Assembly: GCA_018969565.1 (NCBI GenBank)
Contig: JAGWYC010000058.1
Coordinates: 1 to 9,919, forward strand
Source of the DNA: Bacteroidota bacterium
GTDB lineage: Bacteria; Bacteroidota; Bacteroidia; NS11-12g; UBA955
Direction: 5' to 3'
DNA: 9,919 bases
Positions within the stretch are counted from its first letter, which is position 1. Every line of letters starts with the position of its first letter. The notes below the pieces were generated by a model. It saw nothing but the letters and a program-made list of their open reading frames with translations. It was not told the origin of the DNA and searched no databases. The translations under genes and the position numbers were made by a program. Of the stretch, positions 1 through 7,412 are shown in pieces.

Positions 1-302
1 GAACGCTTGTCATGGGCAAAGCATTATTTGCCGGATTGCTTACCTCGGCGCTACTGGCTTCAGTAACCGTGCTGGCTTATGAATATCTGCTGGAAAACCA
101 GCCCGCCATCATGAACGATTACCGGAATCTGCTGATACAGCGTGTGAAGGCCGCAGGTAAGGATGCCTCCGGATTCGACGTAGATGCCTACATGAGTTTC
201 GGTTCCTTCATGCGCTGGCAGTATTCCATGAACCTGAGTATCGGCATGCTGGTTGCCAGCGCCACCTTCCTGATCAGTTCCAGAGGCAACAGTCGTGCGT
301 AA
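1..302 (+). CDS. DUF4199-like membrane protein, C-terminal part (5' end outside window)
   Basis: The reading frame is open to the left edge, so the ATG at 12 may be internal and the gene is probably truncated by the window. About 99 residues are visible. They form a hydrophobic helix (FAGLLTSALLASVTVLAY), a charged amphipathic stretch with a lysine- and acid-rich loop, and a second hydrophobic helix near the C-terminus (LSIGMLVASATFLI). This pattern of helix, long polar linker, helix and short tail matches my recollection of the C-terminal half of Bacteroidota DUF4199 proteins, which have no established function. The stop overlaps the start of the acyltransferase gene by 8 bp, so the two are probably translationally coupled in one operon. 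The family name is an inference from layout; membrane location is well supported. Confidence 0.6.
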   Translation, partial: TLVMGKALFAGLLTSALLASVTVLAYEYLLENQPAIMNDYRNLLIQRVKAAGKDASGFDVDAYMSFGSFMRWQYSMNLSIGMLVASATFLISSRGNSRA

Positions 303-1029
303 CTTAGCCGGTAGAATCTATTTCGTTTACTGCTTCGCGATGGTGGCGCTGTTCTTTTTGCCCACCTATCCGCTGCTGTTGTTATGCGTCATCCACCCGA
401 AATTATATCCGCTGGCGCACCTGTACCGCAGGGCCTGGGCCTGGTTTCTGATCGTCACCTGTTTCCTGCGGCCCAAAATCAAGTTTGAGCGAAAACTGAA
501 AAAAGGACACAAGTACGTATTTGTACCCAATCATTCTTCCTACCTGGATATCGCCAGCACGGCGGCTGTGCTGCCGGGAACCTTTTCCTTTATGGCCAAG
601 CGAGAGTTGCTCAATATTCCGCTGTTTGGCATCTTCTTCAGAACCATTGATATCCCTGTAAACCGACAGAGCACCACTGCTTCCCACCGCGCCTTTGTGG
701 AAGCCGGGAAATTGCTGGCTTCAGGGCGCAACATCCTGATATTTCCCGAGGGAACCATTCCCTCGCATACCCCTGAGTTGGGCAGGTTCAAAATCGGAGC
801 CTTCCGCCTTGCCATTGAACAAGGTGCCGAATTGGTGCCCATGAGCATTATGGACAACCATCGCCGCCTTCCTGACGGCAGTTTTGTGGCCAGCCCGGGG
901 AAGATGCGCATCACCATTCATCAGCCCATTCCCACAACCGGTTTGCAGGTGGAAGATGCGGAAGTGCTGAAAGACCGCGTTTATCGTATTATTGAAGAAG
1001 AATTGAAGCATAAAGGCGTTTTGTCATGA
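295..1029 (+). CDS. plsC: 1-acyl-sn-glycerol-3-phosphate acyltransferase (PlsC family)
   Basis: This enzyme family transfers an acyl chain to the sn-2 position of lysophosphatidic acid, giving phosphatidic acid, at the inner face of the cytoplasmic membrane. The 244 residues match the usual family length. An N-terminal hydrophobic segment lies at about residues 9-33. The catalytic H(X)4D motif is NHSSYLD (79-85), motif II is IPVNR (120-124), the substrate-binding motif is FPEGT (150-154) and motif IV is VPMSI (181-185). The start is a GTG at 295, supported by an AGAGG at 282-286 with 8 nt spacing. The first ATG in frame (340) would cut into the N-terminal helix. It overlaps the gene upstream by 8 bp and gatC downstream by 4 bp (ATGA). 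Some family members acylate other lipids, so the exact substrate is inferred. Confidence 0.92.
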   Translation: MRNLAGRIYFVYCFAMVALFFLPTYPLLLLCVIHPKLYPLAHLYRRAWAWFLIVTCFLRPKIKFERKLKKGHKYVFVPNHSSYLDIASTAAVLPGTFSFMAKRELLNIPLFGIFFRTIDIPVNRQSTTASHRAFVEAGKLLASGRNILIFPEGTIPSHTPELGRFKIGAFRLAIEQGAELVPMSIMDNHRRLPDGSFVASPGKMRITIHQPIPTTGLQVEDAEVLKDRVYRIIEEELKHKGVLS

Positions 1030-1322
1030 AGATTACCGAAGAAAAAGTACGCGCGCTGGCACAGTTGGCCAGATTGGAATTTGAAGGCGAGGCGCTGGAA
1101 CAGATCAGCACTGACCTGGACAACATCGTTGCTATGTGCGAACAATTGAATGCGCTGGATACCGAAGGCGTGGAACCCTTGATTTATATGACCGATGCTG
1201 TGAATGTGCTTCGGGAAGACGTGGTTCATCAGGATATCAGTCATGAAGAAGCCCTGCGTAATGCACCGGCCCGGGATTCTGATTATTTCAGGGTTCCCAA
1301 GGTGATAGATCAAAACAAATAA
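1026..1322 (+). CDS. gatC: Asp-tRNA(Asn)/Glu-tRNA(Gln) amidotransferase subunit C
   Basis: GatC is the small subunit of the GatCAB complex, which converts misacylated Glu-tRNA(Gln) or Asp-tRNA(Asn) to the correct amidated form. It stabilises GatA and links it to GatB. The 98 residues fit the usual size of about 95. The N-terminal helical hairpin contains VRALAQLARLEF (residues 9-20). The conserved central stretch EGVEPLIYMTDAVNVLREDV lies at about 48-67, and the C-terminal NAPARDSDYFRVPKVI ends the protein, as is typical. The start ATG overlaps the plsC stop by 4 bp. gatA and gatB are not in this window, which is common because the three genes are often scattered in Bacteroidota. Confidence 0.95.
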   Translation: MKITEEKVRALAQLARLEFEGEALEQISTDLDNIVAMCEQLNALDTEGVEPLIYMTDAVNVLREDVVHQDISHEEALRNAPARDSDYFRVPKVIDQNK

Positions 1323-1327
1323 ACATC

Positions 1328-2035
1328 ATGAGTCATCTGATTGAATTGCGCGGGATTCGCAAGGTGTACCGCGTGGGGGATCAGGATATTTTCGCCCTGC
1401 GCAACATCAATCTGGATATCAGCCGGGGTGATTATCTGGCGCTGATGGGGCCCAGCGGTTCGGGCAAGAGCACCCTGATGAATATCCTGGGCTGTCTGGA
1501 TACACCTTCATCGGGAAGTTATATTCTGAACGGTCAGGAAGTGGCAAATATGAAGGACGAACAACTGTCGGGTATCCGCAACCGCGAAATCGGATTTGTG
1601 TTTCAAACCTTCAACCTTCTGCCTCGCCTCAGTGCCCTGGATAATGTGGCGCTGCCTCTGGTTTATATGGGATTAAGCAGGAAAGAACGCAGGCAAAAAG
1701 CCGAACAGGCGCTGGCCGATGTGGGGCTTGCTGATCGCATGAATCATACACCCAATGAATTATCCGGCGGACAGCGGCAGCGTGTGGCCGTGGCCCGTGC
1801 CCTGGTGAACAATCCAAGTCTGCTGCTGGCCGATGAGCCCACAGGGAACCTGGATACCAAGACCTCTCATGAAATCATGGCCTTGTTCGAGCAAATCCAT
1901 CAGAAGGGGAACACCATCATTCTGGTTACCCACGAGGAGGATATCGCCCATCACGCAAGGCACATAGTGCGCATGCGTGACGGGGAAATAGAAAAGAGCG
2001 AAAACGCTCAGGCAGACAAATCAGAAGTGCTGTAG
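1328..2035 (+). CDS. ABC transporter ATP-binding protein, LolD/MacB type
   Basis: This is an ATPase subunit of the LolD/MacB/FtsE-like class. The class powers transporters that extract lipoproteins, export peptides or macrolides, or act mechanically across the envelope. All motifs are intact: Walker A GPSGSGKST (41-49), Q-loop FQTFNL (Q93), signature LSGGQ (145-149), Walker B LLLADE (165-170), D-loop GNLD (173-176) and the switch histidine in VTH (H202). The 235 residues match stand-alone LolD-type subunits. The stretch around LMNILGCLDTPSSG is typical of this class. It starts 5 bp after the gatC stop, so it is in the same operon. No permease gene is adjacent, so the partner must be encoded elsewhere and the transported substrate cannot be assigned. 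The last 28 bp overlap the convergent gene on the other strand. Confidence 0.9.
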   Translation: MSHLIELRGIRKVYRVGDQDIFALRNINLDISRGDYLALMGPSGSGKSTLMNILGCLDTPSSGSYILNGQEVANMKDEQLSGIRNREIGFVFQTFNLLPRLSALDNVALPLVYMGLSRKERRQKAEQALADVGLADRMNHTPNELSGGQRQRVAVARALVNNPSLLLADEPTGNLDTKTSHEIMALFEQIHQKGNTIILVTHEEDIAHHARHIVRMRDGEIEKSENAQADKSEVL

Positions 2036-2439
2036 GTCCGGGTATAGTGGGCCACTACTTTTTTCAAAGCAGTGGTTTCCTCCTCCGACAAGCCACTGGT
2101 GGCAAACGAAACTACCTGACCACTTTCCTTAATCACAAAGTTCAACTCGAAGAGCAGGAAATCTACCTTCTCTACATAGTTCCAGGGGATGAATACCATT
2201 TGCGACATGATGTTCTGTCGCCAGGAGATCCCCTTCTCGTCAGCAGAAACAAAGTAATTTCCTGAAAAGCGCCGATACAGATACAGGAAGAGCAGCAGCA
2301 GCACGCCCATGCTGATCCAGCCGACCGTGGGGCCGAACTGGGCGCGGTTAATCATGCTGACAGCGAACACCAGCAATCCGTAAACCAGAAAGATGGCAAA
2401 TTCGCCCTTCCAGCGGGGTATCTGTACGTAGGTATGCAT
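2008..2439 (-). CDS. small two-helix membrane protein with PH-like C-terminal domain
   Basis: The 143-residue protein has two hydrophobic helices at about residues 14-31 and 38-56, separated by a short loop. A soluble tail of about 85 residues follows. It carries alternating beta-type segments (YFVSADEKGISWRQN, MVFIPWNYVEKVDFLLFELNFVIKE split by short turns) and ends in a helix (SEEETTALKKVVAHY). This resembles the YcxB-like or bacterial-PH arrangement, in which a PH-like fold sits on the cytoplasmic side of two membrane helices; no function is established. The ATG lies 1 bp after the stop of the T9SS gene, so the two are co-transcribed. The 3' end overlaps the convergent ABC gene by 28 bp. 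The fold assignment is inferred; the membrane topology is clear. Confidence 0.75.
   Translation of the reverse strand: MHTYVQIPRWKGEFAIFLVYGLLVFAVSMINRAQFGPTVGWISMGVLLLLFLYLYRRFSGNYFVSADEKGISWRQNIMSQMVFIPWNYVEKVDFLLFELNFVIKESGQVVSFATSGLSEEETTALKKVVAHYTRTYSTSDLSA
2045..2064 (+). terminator. possible intrinsic terminator after the ABC ATPase gene
   Basis: A 5 bp stem TAGTG/CACTA (2045-2049 with 2053-2057) closes a GGC loop. One C later comes a run of six T (2059-2064). It lies 10 bp after the ABC gene stop and inside the 3' part of the convergent gene. The stem is short and has little GC, so its strength is uncertain. Confidence 0.35.
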
Positions 2440-2440
2440 C

Positions 2441-3151
2441 TCAGGGATTTACAATCAGCGTATTGCGCCAGTTTCCGTATTGCAGGATGTATGAACCGGG
2501 CTTCAATGCATTGGTGCTGAGGCTGTTGTTGCCGGCTACAAGGGTTTGTTCCAGTACCTTGCGTCCATCCATGCCAAAAATCAGCAGGCGTTGTCCGGAT
2601 TGCGTCTGGGGAATAAACACAGTGAAGCGGTCGGTGGCGGGATTAGGGAATACCTGCATCTGAGGTTCCACCAGGCGATAAAGGTTATTGGGGCCTTCCA
2701 CACGCAGTACGAAGCGGGTGATGGTATCGTTCTGGGTGATGGGGAAGCCCACGCGGGCAAAGGTGCGCACTACAATACGCAGAGGGAAGGTGCCGCCGGA
2801 AGTGGGGGTGCCGCGGAAGGTACCGCATCCGATGCTGTCATATACAAACACACAGCGGGGATTGTCGCACTGGAAGGTGAAGCCGGCCGGAATGTCGAGC
2901 ACCTTGATGACCTTTACGGAATCAATATTTGCTTTCACCGGAAATCCACCCAGGGAAACCATGGTATCTTTTGGTGTTTTCACATGGATGGTCGCGCTGT
3001 AAGGAACATTCACTTTTCCTGAAGGAATAGAATCAGGGTGGAAGCCCACGGGTTGGTTCTTGACAGACTTATCCGGAATGCAAACCTGGGCTTGTACAGC
3101 CTTCGCGCCAAACAGCAGAAGCAAAGTGCAGATGAAGTAAAGTTGTTTCAT
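2441..3151 (-). CDS. secreted protein with Ig-like region and T9SS type A sorting domain
   Basis: The 236-residue protein starts with a clear signal peptide (residues 1-22, MKQLYFICTLLLLFGAKAVQ then AQ). A longer frame upstream of this ATG is open but would place the signal peptide internally, so 3151 is chosen. Residues 44-130 contain KVNVPYSATIHV and a later SIGCGTFRGTPTSGGTFPLRI stretch, the look of a putative Ig-like module common in secreted Bacteroidota proteins. Three cysteines (95, 100, 109) cluster here. Residues 164-236 are a Por-secretion type C-terminal domain, with VFPNPATD (167-174) and GRKVLEQ, ending in LKPGSYIL and TLIVNP. T9SS substrates cross the outer membrane and are released or anchored at the surface. 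No catalytic domain is visible, so a binding or adhesive role is possible but not shown. It forms a unit with the PH-like gene downstream and is divergent from the TonB receptor. Confidence 0.88.
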   Translation of the reverse strand: MKQLYFICTLLLLFGAKAVQAQVCIPDKSVKNQPVGFHPDSIPSGKVNVPYSATIHVKTPKDTMVSLGGFPVKANIDSVKVIKVLDIPAGFTFQCDNPRCVFVYDSIGCGTFRGTPTSGGTFPLRIVVRTFARVGFPITQNDTITRFVLRVEGPNNLYRLVEPQMQVFPNPATDRFTVFIPQTQSGQRLLIFGMDGRKVLEQTLVAGNNSLSTNALKPGSYILQYGNWRNTLIVNP

Positions 3152-3166
3152 AGTGATATATTGCTT

Positions 3167-3174
3167 CAAAAATA
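3167..3174 (-). promoter_or_regulatory. possible -7 element for the T9SS gene
   Basis: On the - strand this reads TATTTTTG, an exact fit to the Bacteroidota -7 consensus TAnnTTTG. It lies 15 bp upstream of the ATG at 3151, giving a very short leader. No TTG is visible at the expected -33 spacing. With 24 bp between the divergent starts, any promoter here must overlap the receptor gene's first codons. Confidence 0.3.
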
Positions 3175-3175
3175 C

Positions 3176-5494
3176 ATGGCTTACATGAGAAATGTAATAC
3201 TTGCCTGCGGCTTCCTGCTTCTTGGTGCTTCTGCTACTGCCCAAACCTTCACCTTTAAGATCAGGGTAGAAGATCCGGATGGTACGCCACTTTCGGGCGC
3301 CATGGTTACGTATCGCGGCAGAACCATGCTCACGGATGCCCTGGGAGAGGCCTCTTTCCAGAAAGGAGATACCGGCGCCGTGTATATCCGCATGGACAAC
3401 TATCAGAGCCAGCGCTACCCTTTATTTTTCCCGAAAGACTACAGCAGCGAACTTGACCGCACCAAGCGCGTGGTGCTGGTGCCGGAGGCGGCCAGTGTGG
3501 GCGGTCCCGTATTGATTCGTGTGCCAGACAAAAGCGTGCTGGCCATGCGCAGTCAAACGGTAGCCACCGAACGCATGAAGCAGTATCTGGTGCGGAACCG
3601 CAATCCTGCCGATCCTTCCAACCTGGCAGAACAGATCCCCGGGGTTCATGTGGTGGACGGACAGATCAACATCCGCAGCGGCAGTGGCTGGAGTTACGGC
3701 GCGGGCAGCCGTGTGGCCGTGCTGGTGGATGACCTGCCCATGCTCAGCGGAGATGCCGGACAGGCGCAGTGGAGTTTTGTGCCGGTGGAGTGGATTAAAG
3801 AAGTGGAAGTACACAAAGGTGCCGGTTCGGTATTGTTTGGCTCGGGAGCACTGAATGGGGTTTTGAACATCAAAACCATGCAGCCCGGCAGCAAGCAGCG
3901 TGCGGGGTTTAATACCTTCTACGGCTGGTATGACAAGCCCACAGCACCCGGATTACGGTGGTCAGACAAACCGCGCAAACAGCAGGGATTCTCCGCCTGG
4001 AGCCTGCAGCAGAAAGGAAAACTGGGCTATCGCCTGGGTCTGAATTATTATAATGATGAAGGGTATCGCATGGAAGAGTTCAGCGAGCGCCTGCGCGTGA
4101 GTGGAGGCCTGTTGTACCAGATTTCAGAAAAAGCTTCATTCAGCCTGGATGCCTCTTTGATGAACAACAAATCGGGTTCTTTCCTGCTTTGGGAAAGCTA
4201 TGAACTAGGTTATACCTCCTTCGATTCCGGCTTCAACCATACCAACAGCAGCCGCTACAGCATAGACCCCAGGCTGAACCTGAAAACGGGCCGTATTCGC
4301 CATAGCCTGAGCGGACGTATTTTGGGCATCAACAACCGCAATTCCACCAATGATCCAAAGGCAGGCGACCAGAGCAATGCCAATGTGTTGCGTTATGGAG
4401 AATACAGAATCAGCGGAAACCTGGGCCGCAAGACCAATTGGACCGCCGGCCTGGTCTGGTCCGGGGCCAATACCAGTTCACCCTTGTTTAGCGGCAAACA
4501 GAGCACCGAAAACAAAGCAGCCTATGCCCAGGCTGATTATGCGGGTAAGAAGCTGAATATCAGCGCAGGGGCACGCTATGAGCATTACCGGCTGAATGAG
4601 CGCACAGACGCAAGGCCGGTTTTCCGGGTGGGACTGAACTATAAGCCGCTGCCATTTATCCAATTACGCGCCTCCTGGGGGCAGGGTTATCGCTTCCCGA
4701 CCATTGCCGAGAGCTTCATCAAAACCAGCGTAGGCCCGGTGAAGGTCTATCCCAATGAGCAGCTCAAGCCCGAAACCGGCAGCAATACCGAAGCGGGCCT
4801 GCGGCTTTTCTGGGGAAGAAAGGGCGGCGGTATCTACGCCGACTTCTCGGTATTCGACATGCGCTATCAGAACATGATGGAGTTCACCTTCAGTCAGTGG
4901 AGCAGCGATGCAACGCCGGCAAACCTGTACGGTTTCGGGTTCATGAGCGTGAATGTGGGCAACAGCCGTGTGAGCGGCGCTGAGCTGAGCCTGGGCGGCG
5001 ATTTCCATACCGGGAAACTGCACTGGCAAATGCTGGGCGGCTTTACCTGGTGCAAGCCTGTGGTGGAAGACCCCGATTACGTGTATGGCAAAGACTCGCT
5101 GGGCCGGGAGTTGACGTTCCGCGTTACACGCAGCGATGATAACAACATCCTGAAATACCGCTACCGCAATATGGCCCGCATGGATATACAATGCGGCTAC
5201 AAGCGCTTTGAGCTCGGTTGGAGCCTGCGCTACAACGGGCCGATTGAGAACATAGACAATGCCTTTGTTTCCCTGCCCATCAACCTGTTTATCCTTGATG
5301 TGCAGAAGGCGAGAATGGACAATGTCCATGGCATGAGCATTATGGATGCCCGGGCTGCGTTCAGGTTTGGACCGAAACGCGCTTCCAGGCTGGCATTCCT
5401 GGTCAATAACATCACGAACAAGGTGTATATGACCCGTCCGGCGGATCTCAGGCCACCGCGCAGTTTCCAGGTGCAGTTGCTGGCTGAGTTTTAA
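3176..5494 (+). CDS. TonB-dependent outer-membrane receptor with carboxypeptidase-like N-domain
   Basis: This is an outer-membrane beta-barrel receptor that imports a ligand using TonB energy. The 772-residue protein has a signal peptide (MRNVILACGFLLLGASATAQ, ending near residue 23). A carboxypeptidase-regulatory-like domain follows at about 24-105 (FKIRVEDPDGTPLSGAMVTY). The plug, at about 135-235, includes LAEQIPGVHVVDGQINIRSG, VLVDDLPM, and the VEVHKGAGSVLFGSGALNG region typical of plugs. The rest is a barrel with repeated amphipathic strands and ends in FQVQLLAEF, with the expected terminal Phe. The frame is open upstream to 3038, but only ATG 3176 or 3185 places the signal peptide at the N-terminus. 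No SusD gene is adjacent, which argues against a typical glycan-uptake pair; the ligand (siderophore, cobalamin, metal or other) is unknown. The GNAT gene follows at 11 bp. Confidence 0.92.
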   Translation: MAYMRNVILACGFLLLGASATAQTFTFKIRVEDPDGTPLSGAMVTYRGRTMLTDALGEASFQKGDTGAVYIRMDNYQSQRYPLFFPKDYSSELDRTKRVVLVPEAASVGGPVLIRVPDKSVLAMRSQTVATERMKQYLVRNRNPADPSNLAEQIPGVHVVDGQINIRSGSGWSYGAGSRVAVLVDDLPMLSGDAGQAQWSFVPVEWIKEVEVHKGAGSVLFGSGALNGVLNIKTMQPGSKQRAGFNTFYGWYDKPTAPGLRWSDKPRKQQGFSAWSLQQKGKLGYRLGLNYYNDEGYRMEEFSERLRVSGGLLYQISEKASFSLDASLMNNKSGSFLLWESYELGYTSFDSGFNHTNSSRYSIDPRLNLKTGRIRHSLSGRILGINNRNSTNDPKAGDQSNANVLRYGEYRISGNLGRKTNWTAGLVWSGANTSSPLFSGKQSTENKAAYAQADYAGKKLNISAGARYEHYRLNERTDARPVFRVGLNYKPLPFIQLRASWGQGYRFPTIAESFIKTSVGPVKVYPNEQLKPETGSNTEAGLRLFWGRKGGGIYADFSVFDMRYQNMMEFTFSQWSSDATPANLYGFGFMSVNVGNSRVSGAELSLGGDFHTGKLHWQMLGGFTWCKPVVEDPDYVYGKDSLGRELTFRVTRSDDNNILKYRYRNMARMDIQCGYKRFELGWSLRYNGPIENIDNAFVSLPINLFILDVQKARMDNVHGMSIMDARAAFRFGPKRASRLAFLVNNITNKVYMTRPADLRPPRSFQVQLLAEF

Positions 5495-5505
5495 TACGCA
5501 GGGCC

Positions 5506-5991
5506 ATGAAGTTCCGGCTGTCCGCATACGAAGCGCAGTACCTCTTAGCGGTAATTCGCTGCTATACTGAGGCGGTGCATCGGATTGCGGATGATTTTTA
5601 CAGTTGGGAAGAGCGATTGGCCTGGGCACCTGAAGTGCCGGATATGCGCGCCTGGGCTTCCGGACTGAACAGCAACAAGGTAATCCTGGCGCTGGGAATG
5701 GACAACGAGGTTTTGGGTTTTGCCGATGTCCAGCTTCCGCAGAAAAAAATAAACCGATTGTATGTGCATCCCAATGCCCAGGGCATCGGCGTGGGGAAAC
5801 ACTTGCTGGAGGCGGTGGAGCGGGAGATGCTGCTTCTGGGGCCGTGCAGCGCTTTTTCTTTGGAAAGCTCGCTGAATGCACGCGGTTTCTATGAGAAGCA
5901 AGGATATACCTGCATCGGCAGCCGTGAGGTGATGTTCAATGGCATGAAGTATCGCAACTGGCTGATGGAAAAGCAGATTTTGACACGATAA
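5506..5991 (+). CDS. GNAT-family N-acetyltransferase (YafP-like)
   Basis: The 161-residue protein has the GNAT fold signatures. Beta-strand 4 and motif A are INRLYVHPNAQGIGVGKHLL (82-101), with the acetyl-CoA pyrophosphate loop QGIGVG at 92-97. Motif B is NARGFYEKQGY (124-134). The N-terminal layout (EAVHRIADDFYSWEERLAW, about 22-40) and the tail (FNGMKYRNWLMEK) resemble E. coli YafP-type proteins. The acceptor substrate is unknown. The gene begins 11 bp after the TonB receptor stop with a GCAGGG upstream, so it is probably co-transcribed, although no functional link to import is evident. Confidence 0.88.
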   Translation: MKFRLSAYEAQYLLAVIRCYTEAVHRIADDFYSWEERLAWAPEVPDMRAWASGLNSNKVILALGMDNEVLGFADVQLPQKKINRLYVHPNAQGIGVGKHLLEAVEREMLLLGPCSAFSLESSLNARGFYEKQGYTCIGSREVMFNGMKYRNWLMEKQILTR

Positions 5992-6047
5992 ATATCAGGT
6001 TTGCAGGAGCATAGGCTGCTGCTGTTTAGTATTGGGGAAACAGTTTT

Positions 6048-6833
6048 ATGAGTAGTCCTGAAATTTTGGTATTAGATGATTTTTCGCCGGTGAGTGACAA
6101 GGCGTTGGAGGTAGCGGGTATCTGGGCGCATGCCCTGAAGTTGCAAATGGCGGCCCTTCATATTTGCGAAGACGAGAAGGCCTGTGATGCGGCCAAGGAG
6201 CGCATGCGGGAGCGAGCGGTAAAGCTGGCGCAGCCGGGATTGGCTAAGGCTTTTGCGCGGACGGGCAATTTGTTTCGGGAAATCAGGAGTTGTTATATCC
6301 ACGAGCATCCTTCGATGTTGGTGTTTGGCACGCATGGGGTGCATGGCATCAGGCAGGTGTTGTTTGGGGCACACAGCATGCACATTGTAGGCGAGACGGC
6401 CTGCCCGGTGCTGCTGTTGCAGCAGCAAACGCCGCGGCGTTTGGCGGCGCGCTGGCTGGTGCTGAACAATACGCCCTGGGACGCGCATTCCATCCATCGT
6501 CTGTGCAGCCTGATAAAGAGCGCCGCCGGGCAGGCCGGACTCCTGCACATCAGCCTCAACATGGACGACCTCAGCAATGAAGATACCGCCGCGCTGGACG
6601 CCACCACCCGCTTATTCCGTGATGCCGGGGTGCAGGTTCATGCGGAAGCTGCCGTGCGCAAGGGCTTTGGTGCCGGCCTCAGCCATCAGGTGTACGATTA
6701 CCTGGGCCAGGGCGGGTATGATTTGCTGGTGATGAGTCGCCAAACCTATCCTGTTCTCGGTAAGGCTGCCTATGAGGCCGATTGCGAAGCGTTGATGAAC
6801 AACCCGGCCGGAATTCCCGTGCTTTTTGTGTGA
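6048..6833 (+). CDS. tandem-domain universal stress protein (UspA family)
   Basis: The 261-residue protein has two Usp domains, at about 3-125 and 134-261. The first starts with ILVLDDFSPVSDKALEVA and ends with GTHGVHGIRQVLFGAHS and ACPVLLL (94-124). This gives the ATP-binding pattern G-2x-G-9x-G (G94, G97, G107), but the small hydroxyl residue after the last Gly is Ala108. The second domain is degenerate: it keeps YDLLVMS and IPVLFV but no G-2x-G-9x-G loop, so it probably does not bind nucleotide. Bacteroidota often carry such two-domain Usps with stress or redox roles; the specific role here is unknown. A 56 bp gap separates it from the GNAT gene. The gap holds TTTG at 6000-6003 and TAGTATTG at 6027-6034, a poorly spaced promoter candidate. 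The last 199 bp are duplicated at 8199-8397. Confidence 0.88.
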   Translation: MSSPEILVLDDFSPVSDKALEVAGIWAHALKLQMAALHICEDEKACDAAKERMRERAVKLAQPGLAKAFARTGNLFREIRSCYIHEHPSMLVFGTHGVHGIRQVLFGAHSMHIVGETACPVLLLQQQTPRRLAARWLVLNNTPWDAHSIHRLCSLIKSAAGQAGLLHISLNMDDLSNEDTAALDATTRLFRDAGVQVHAEAAVRKGFGAGLSHQVYDYLGQGGYDLLVMSRQTYPVLGKAAYEADCEALMNNPAGIPVLFV

Positions 6834-7412
6834 TGGCTTGATGAAGTTTCGGCTTCACTTCAGCCAGATATAGCAACCCACAAGGGCCACAAGGAAGAAG
6901 AAAGTCCTGCTGCCCTGTATGTATTGTTTCCAGGTGTACAACTGTTTCTCCTTTCGTATTTCCTTGCGGTAGGCTTCTGCGTACGCCGGACGATTCATCA
7001 GGCTGGAGTCGGCATAGATCCAGCGCTTTCCGGGCGGTGTGGACAGCGAAATGGCTACTGTGGGAATCAGTCCGCCCACCGGAGTGAGGAAAAAGGCCAT
7101 CAAGCCGGATGCAATACCTCCGGGAAATTGTTGGTTCCCACGGGTAGCGTCCAGTTGGGCGCGCATGCGAAGTTGTTCGTCGTTAAGACCTGTTGTATCG
7201 TTCGGCAATGACAGCGGCGCCCGCGACGTACCGGTGAAATAATACTGGATGTTCTTGTTTTCGTATCGGATGTAATCAATAAGCTTTGTGGGTATCCTGC
7301 GTTCCAGGCCTTGCAAAGTATCCGCCGGCTTCAGCACCACCCAGTCGCGACCCGCATGGGTCACCTTGCCCTCCAGCGTGGTGCTGTCGCGCAGGAAAAC
7401 AAGGTCTTGCGC
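6635..7412. repeat. direct repeat, copy A (Usp 3' end plus X1 body)
   Basis: This is the intact copy of a direct repeat of about 779 bp. Left end GGTTCATGCG (6635) and right end CTTGCGC (7412) mark where similarity to copy B starts and stops. The right end falls exactly at the signal peptide-mature junction of X1 (codons for AQDL). Confidence 0.85.
6842..6857. other. hairpin with TTCG loop between convergent genes
   Basis: TGAAGT and GCTTCA (6842-6847 and 6852-6857) form a 6 bp stem, closed by a T-G wobble, around a TTCG loop. It sits between the Usp stop and the X1 stop, with the X1 stop codon inside the 3' arm. No T-tract follows on either strand, so it is at most a weak terminator or an RNA-end stabiliser. 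The stem is disrupted in the duplicate copy near 8404-8424. Confidence 0.3.

Noticed and set aside
2546..3022. + strand open frame of 158 codons opposite the T9SS gene
   Set aside because: It shows no motif, and the - strand gene has a signal peptide and a sorting domain, so this frame is an antisense shadow.
3038..3175. N-terminal extension of the TonB receptor
   Set aside because: The extra 46 residues would precede a textbook signal peptide and lie antisense to the start of the T9SS gene.
4664..5881. Long - strand open frame (405 codons) antisense to the TonB receptor and GNAT genes
   Set aside because: It is rich in Pro, Ala, His and Arg with no domain pattern, and both + strand genes it opposes are clear families; it is a GC-driven shadow.
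5992..6047. Promoter TTTG (6000) with TAGTATTG (6027) for the Usp gene
   Set aside because: The 23 bp spacing is too long and the -7 element has a mismatch, so it is noted in the gene entry only.
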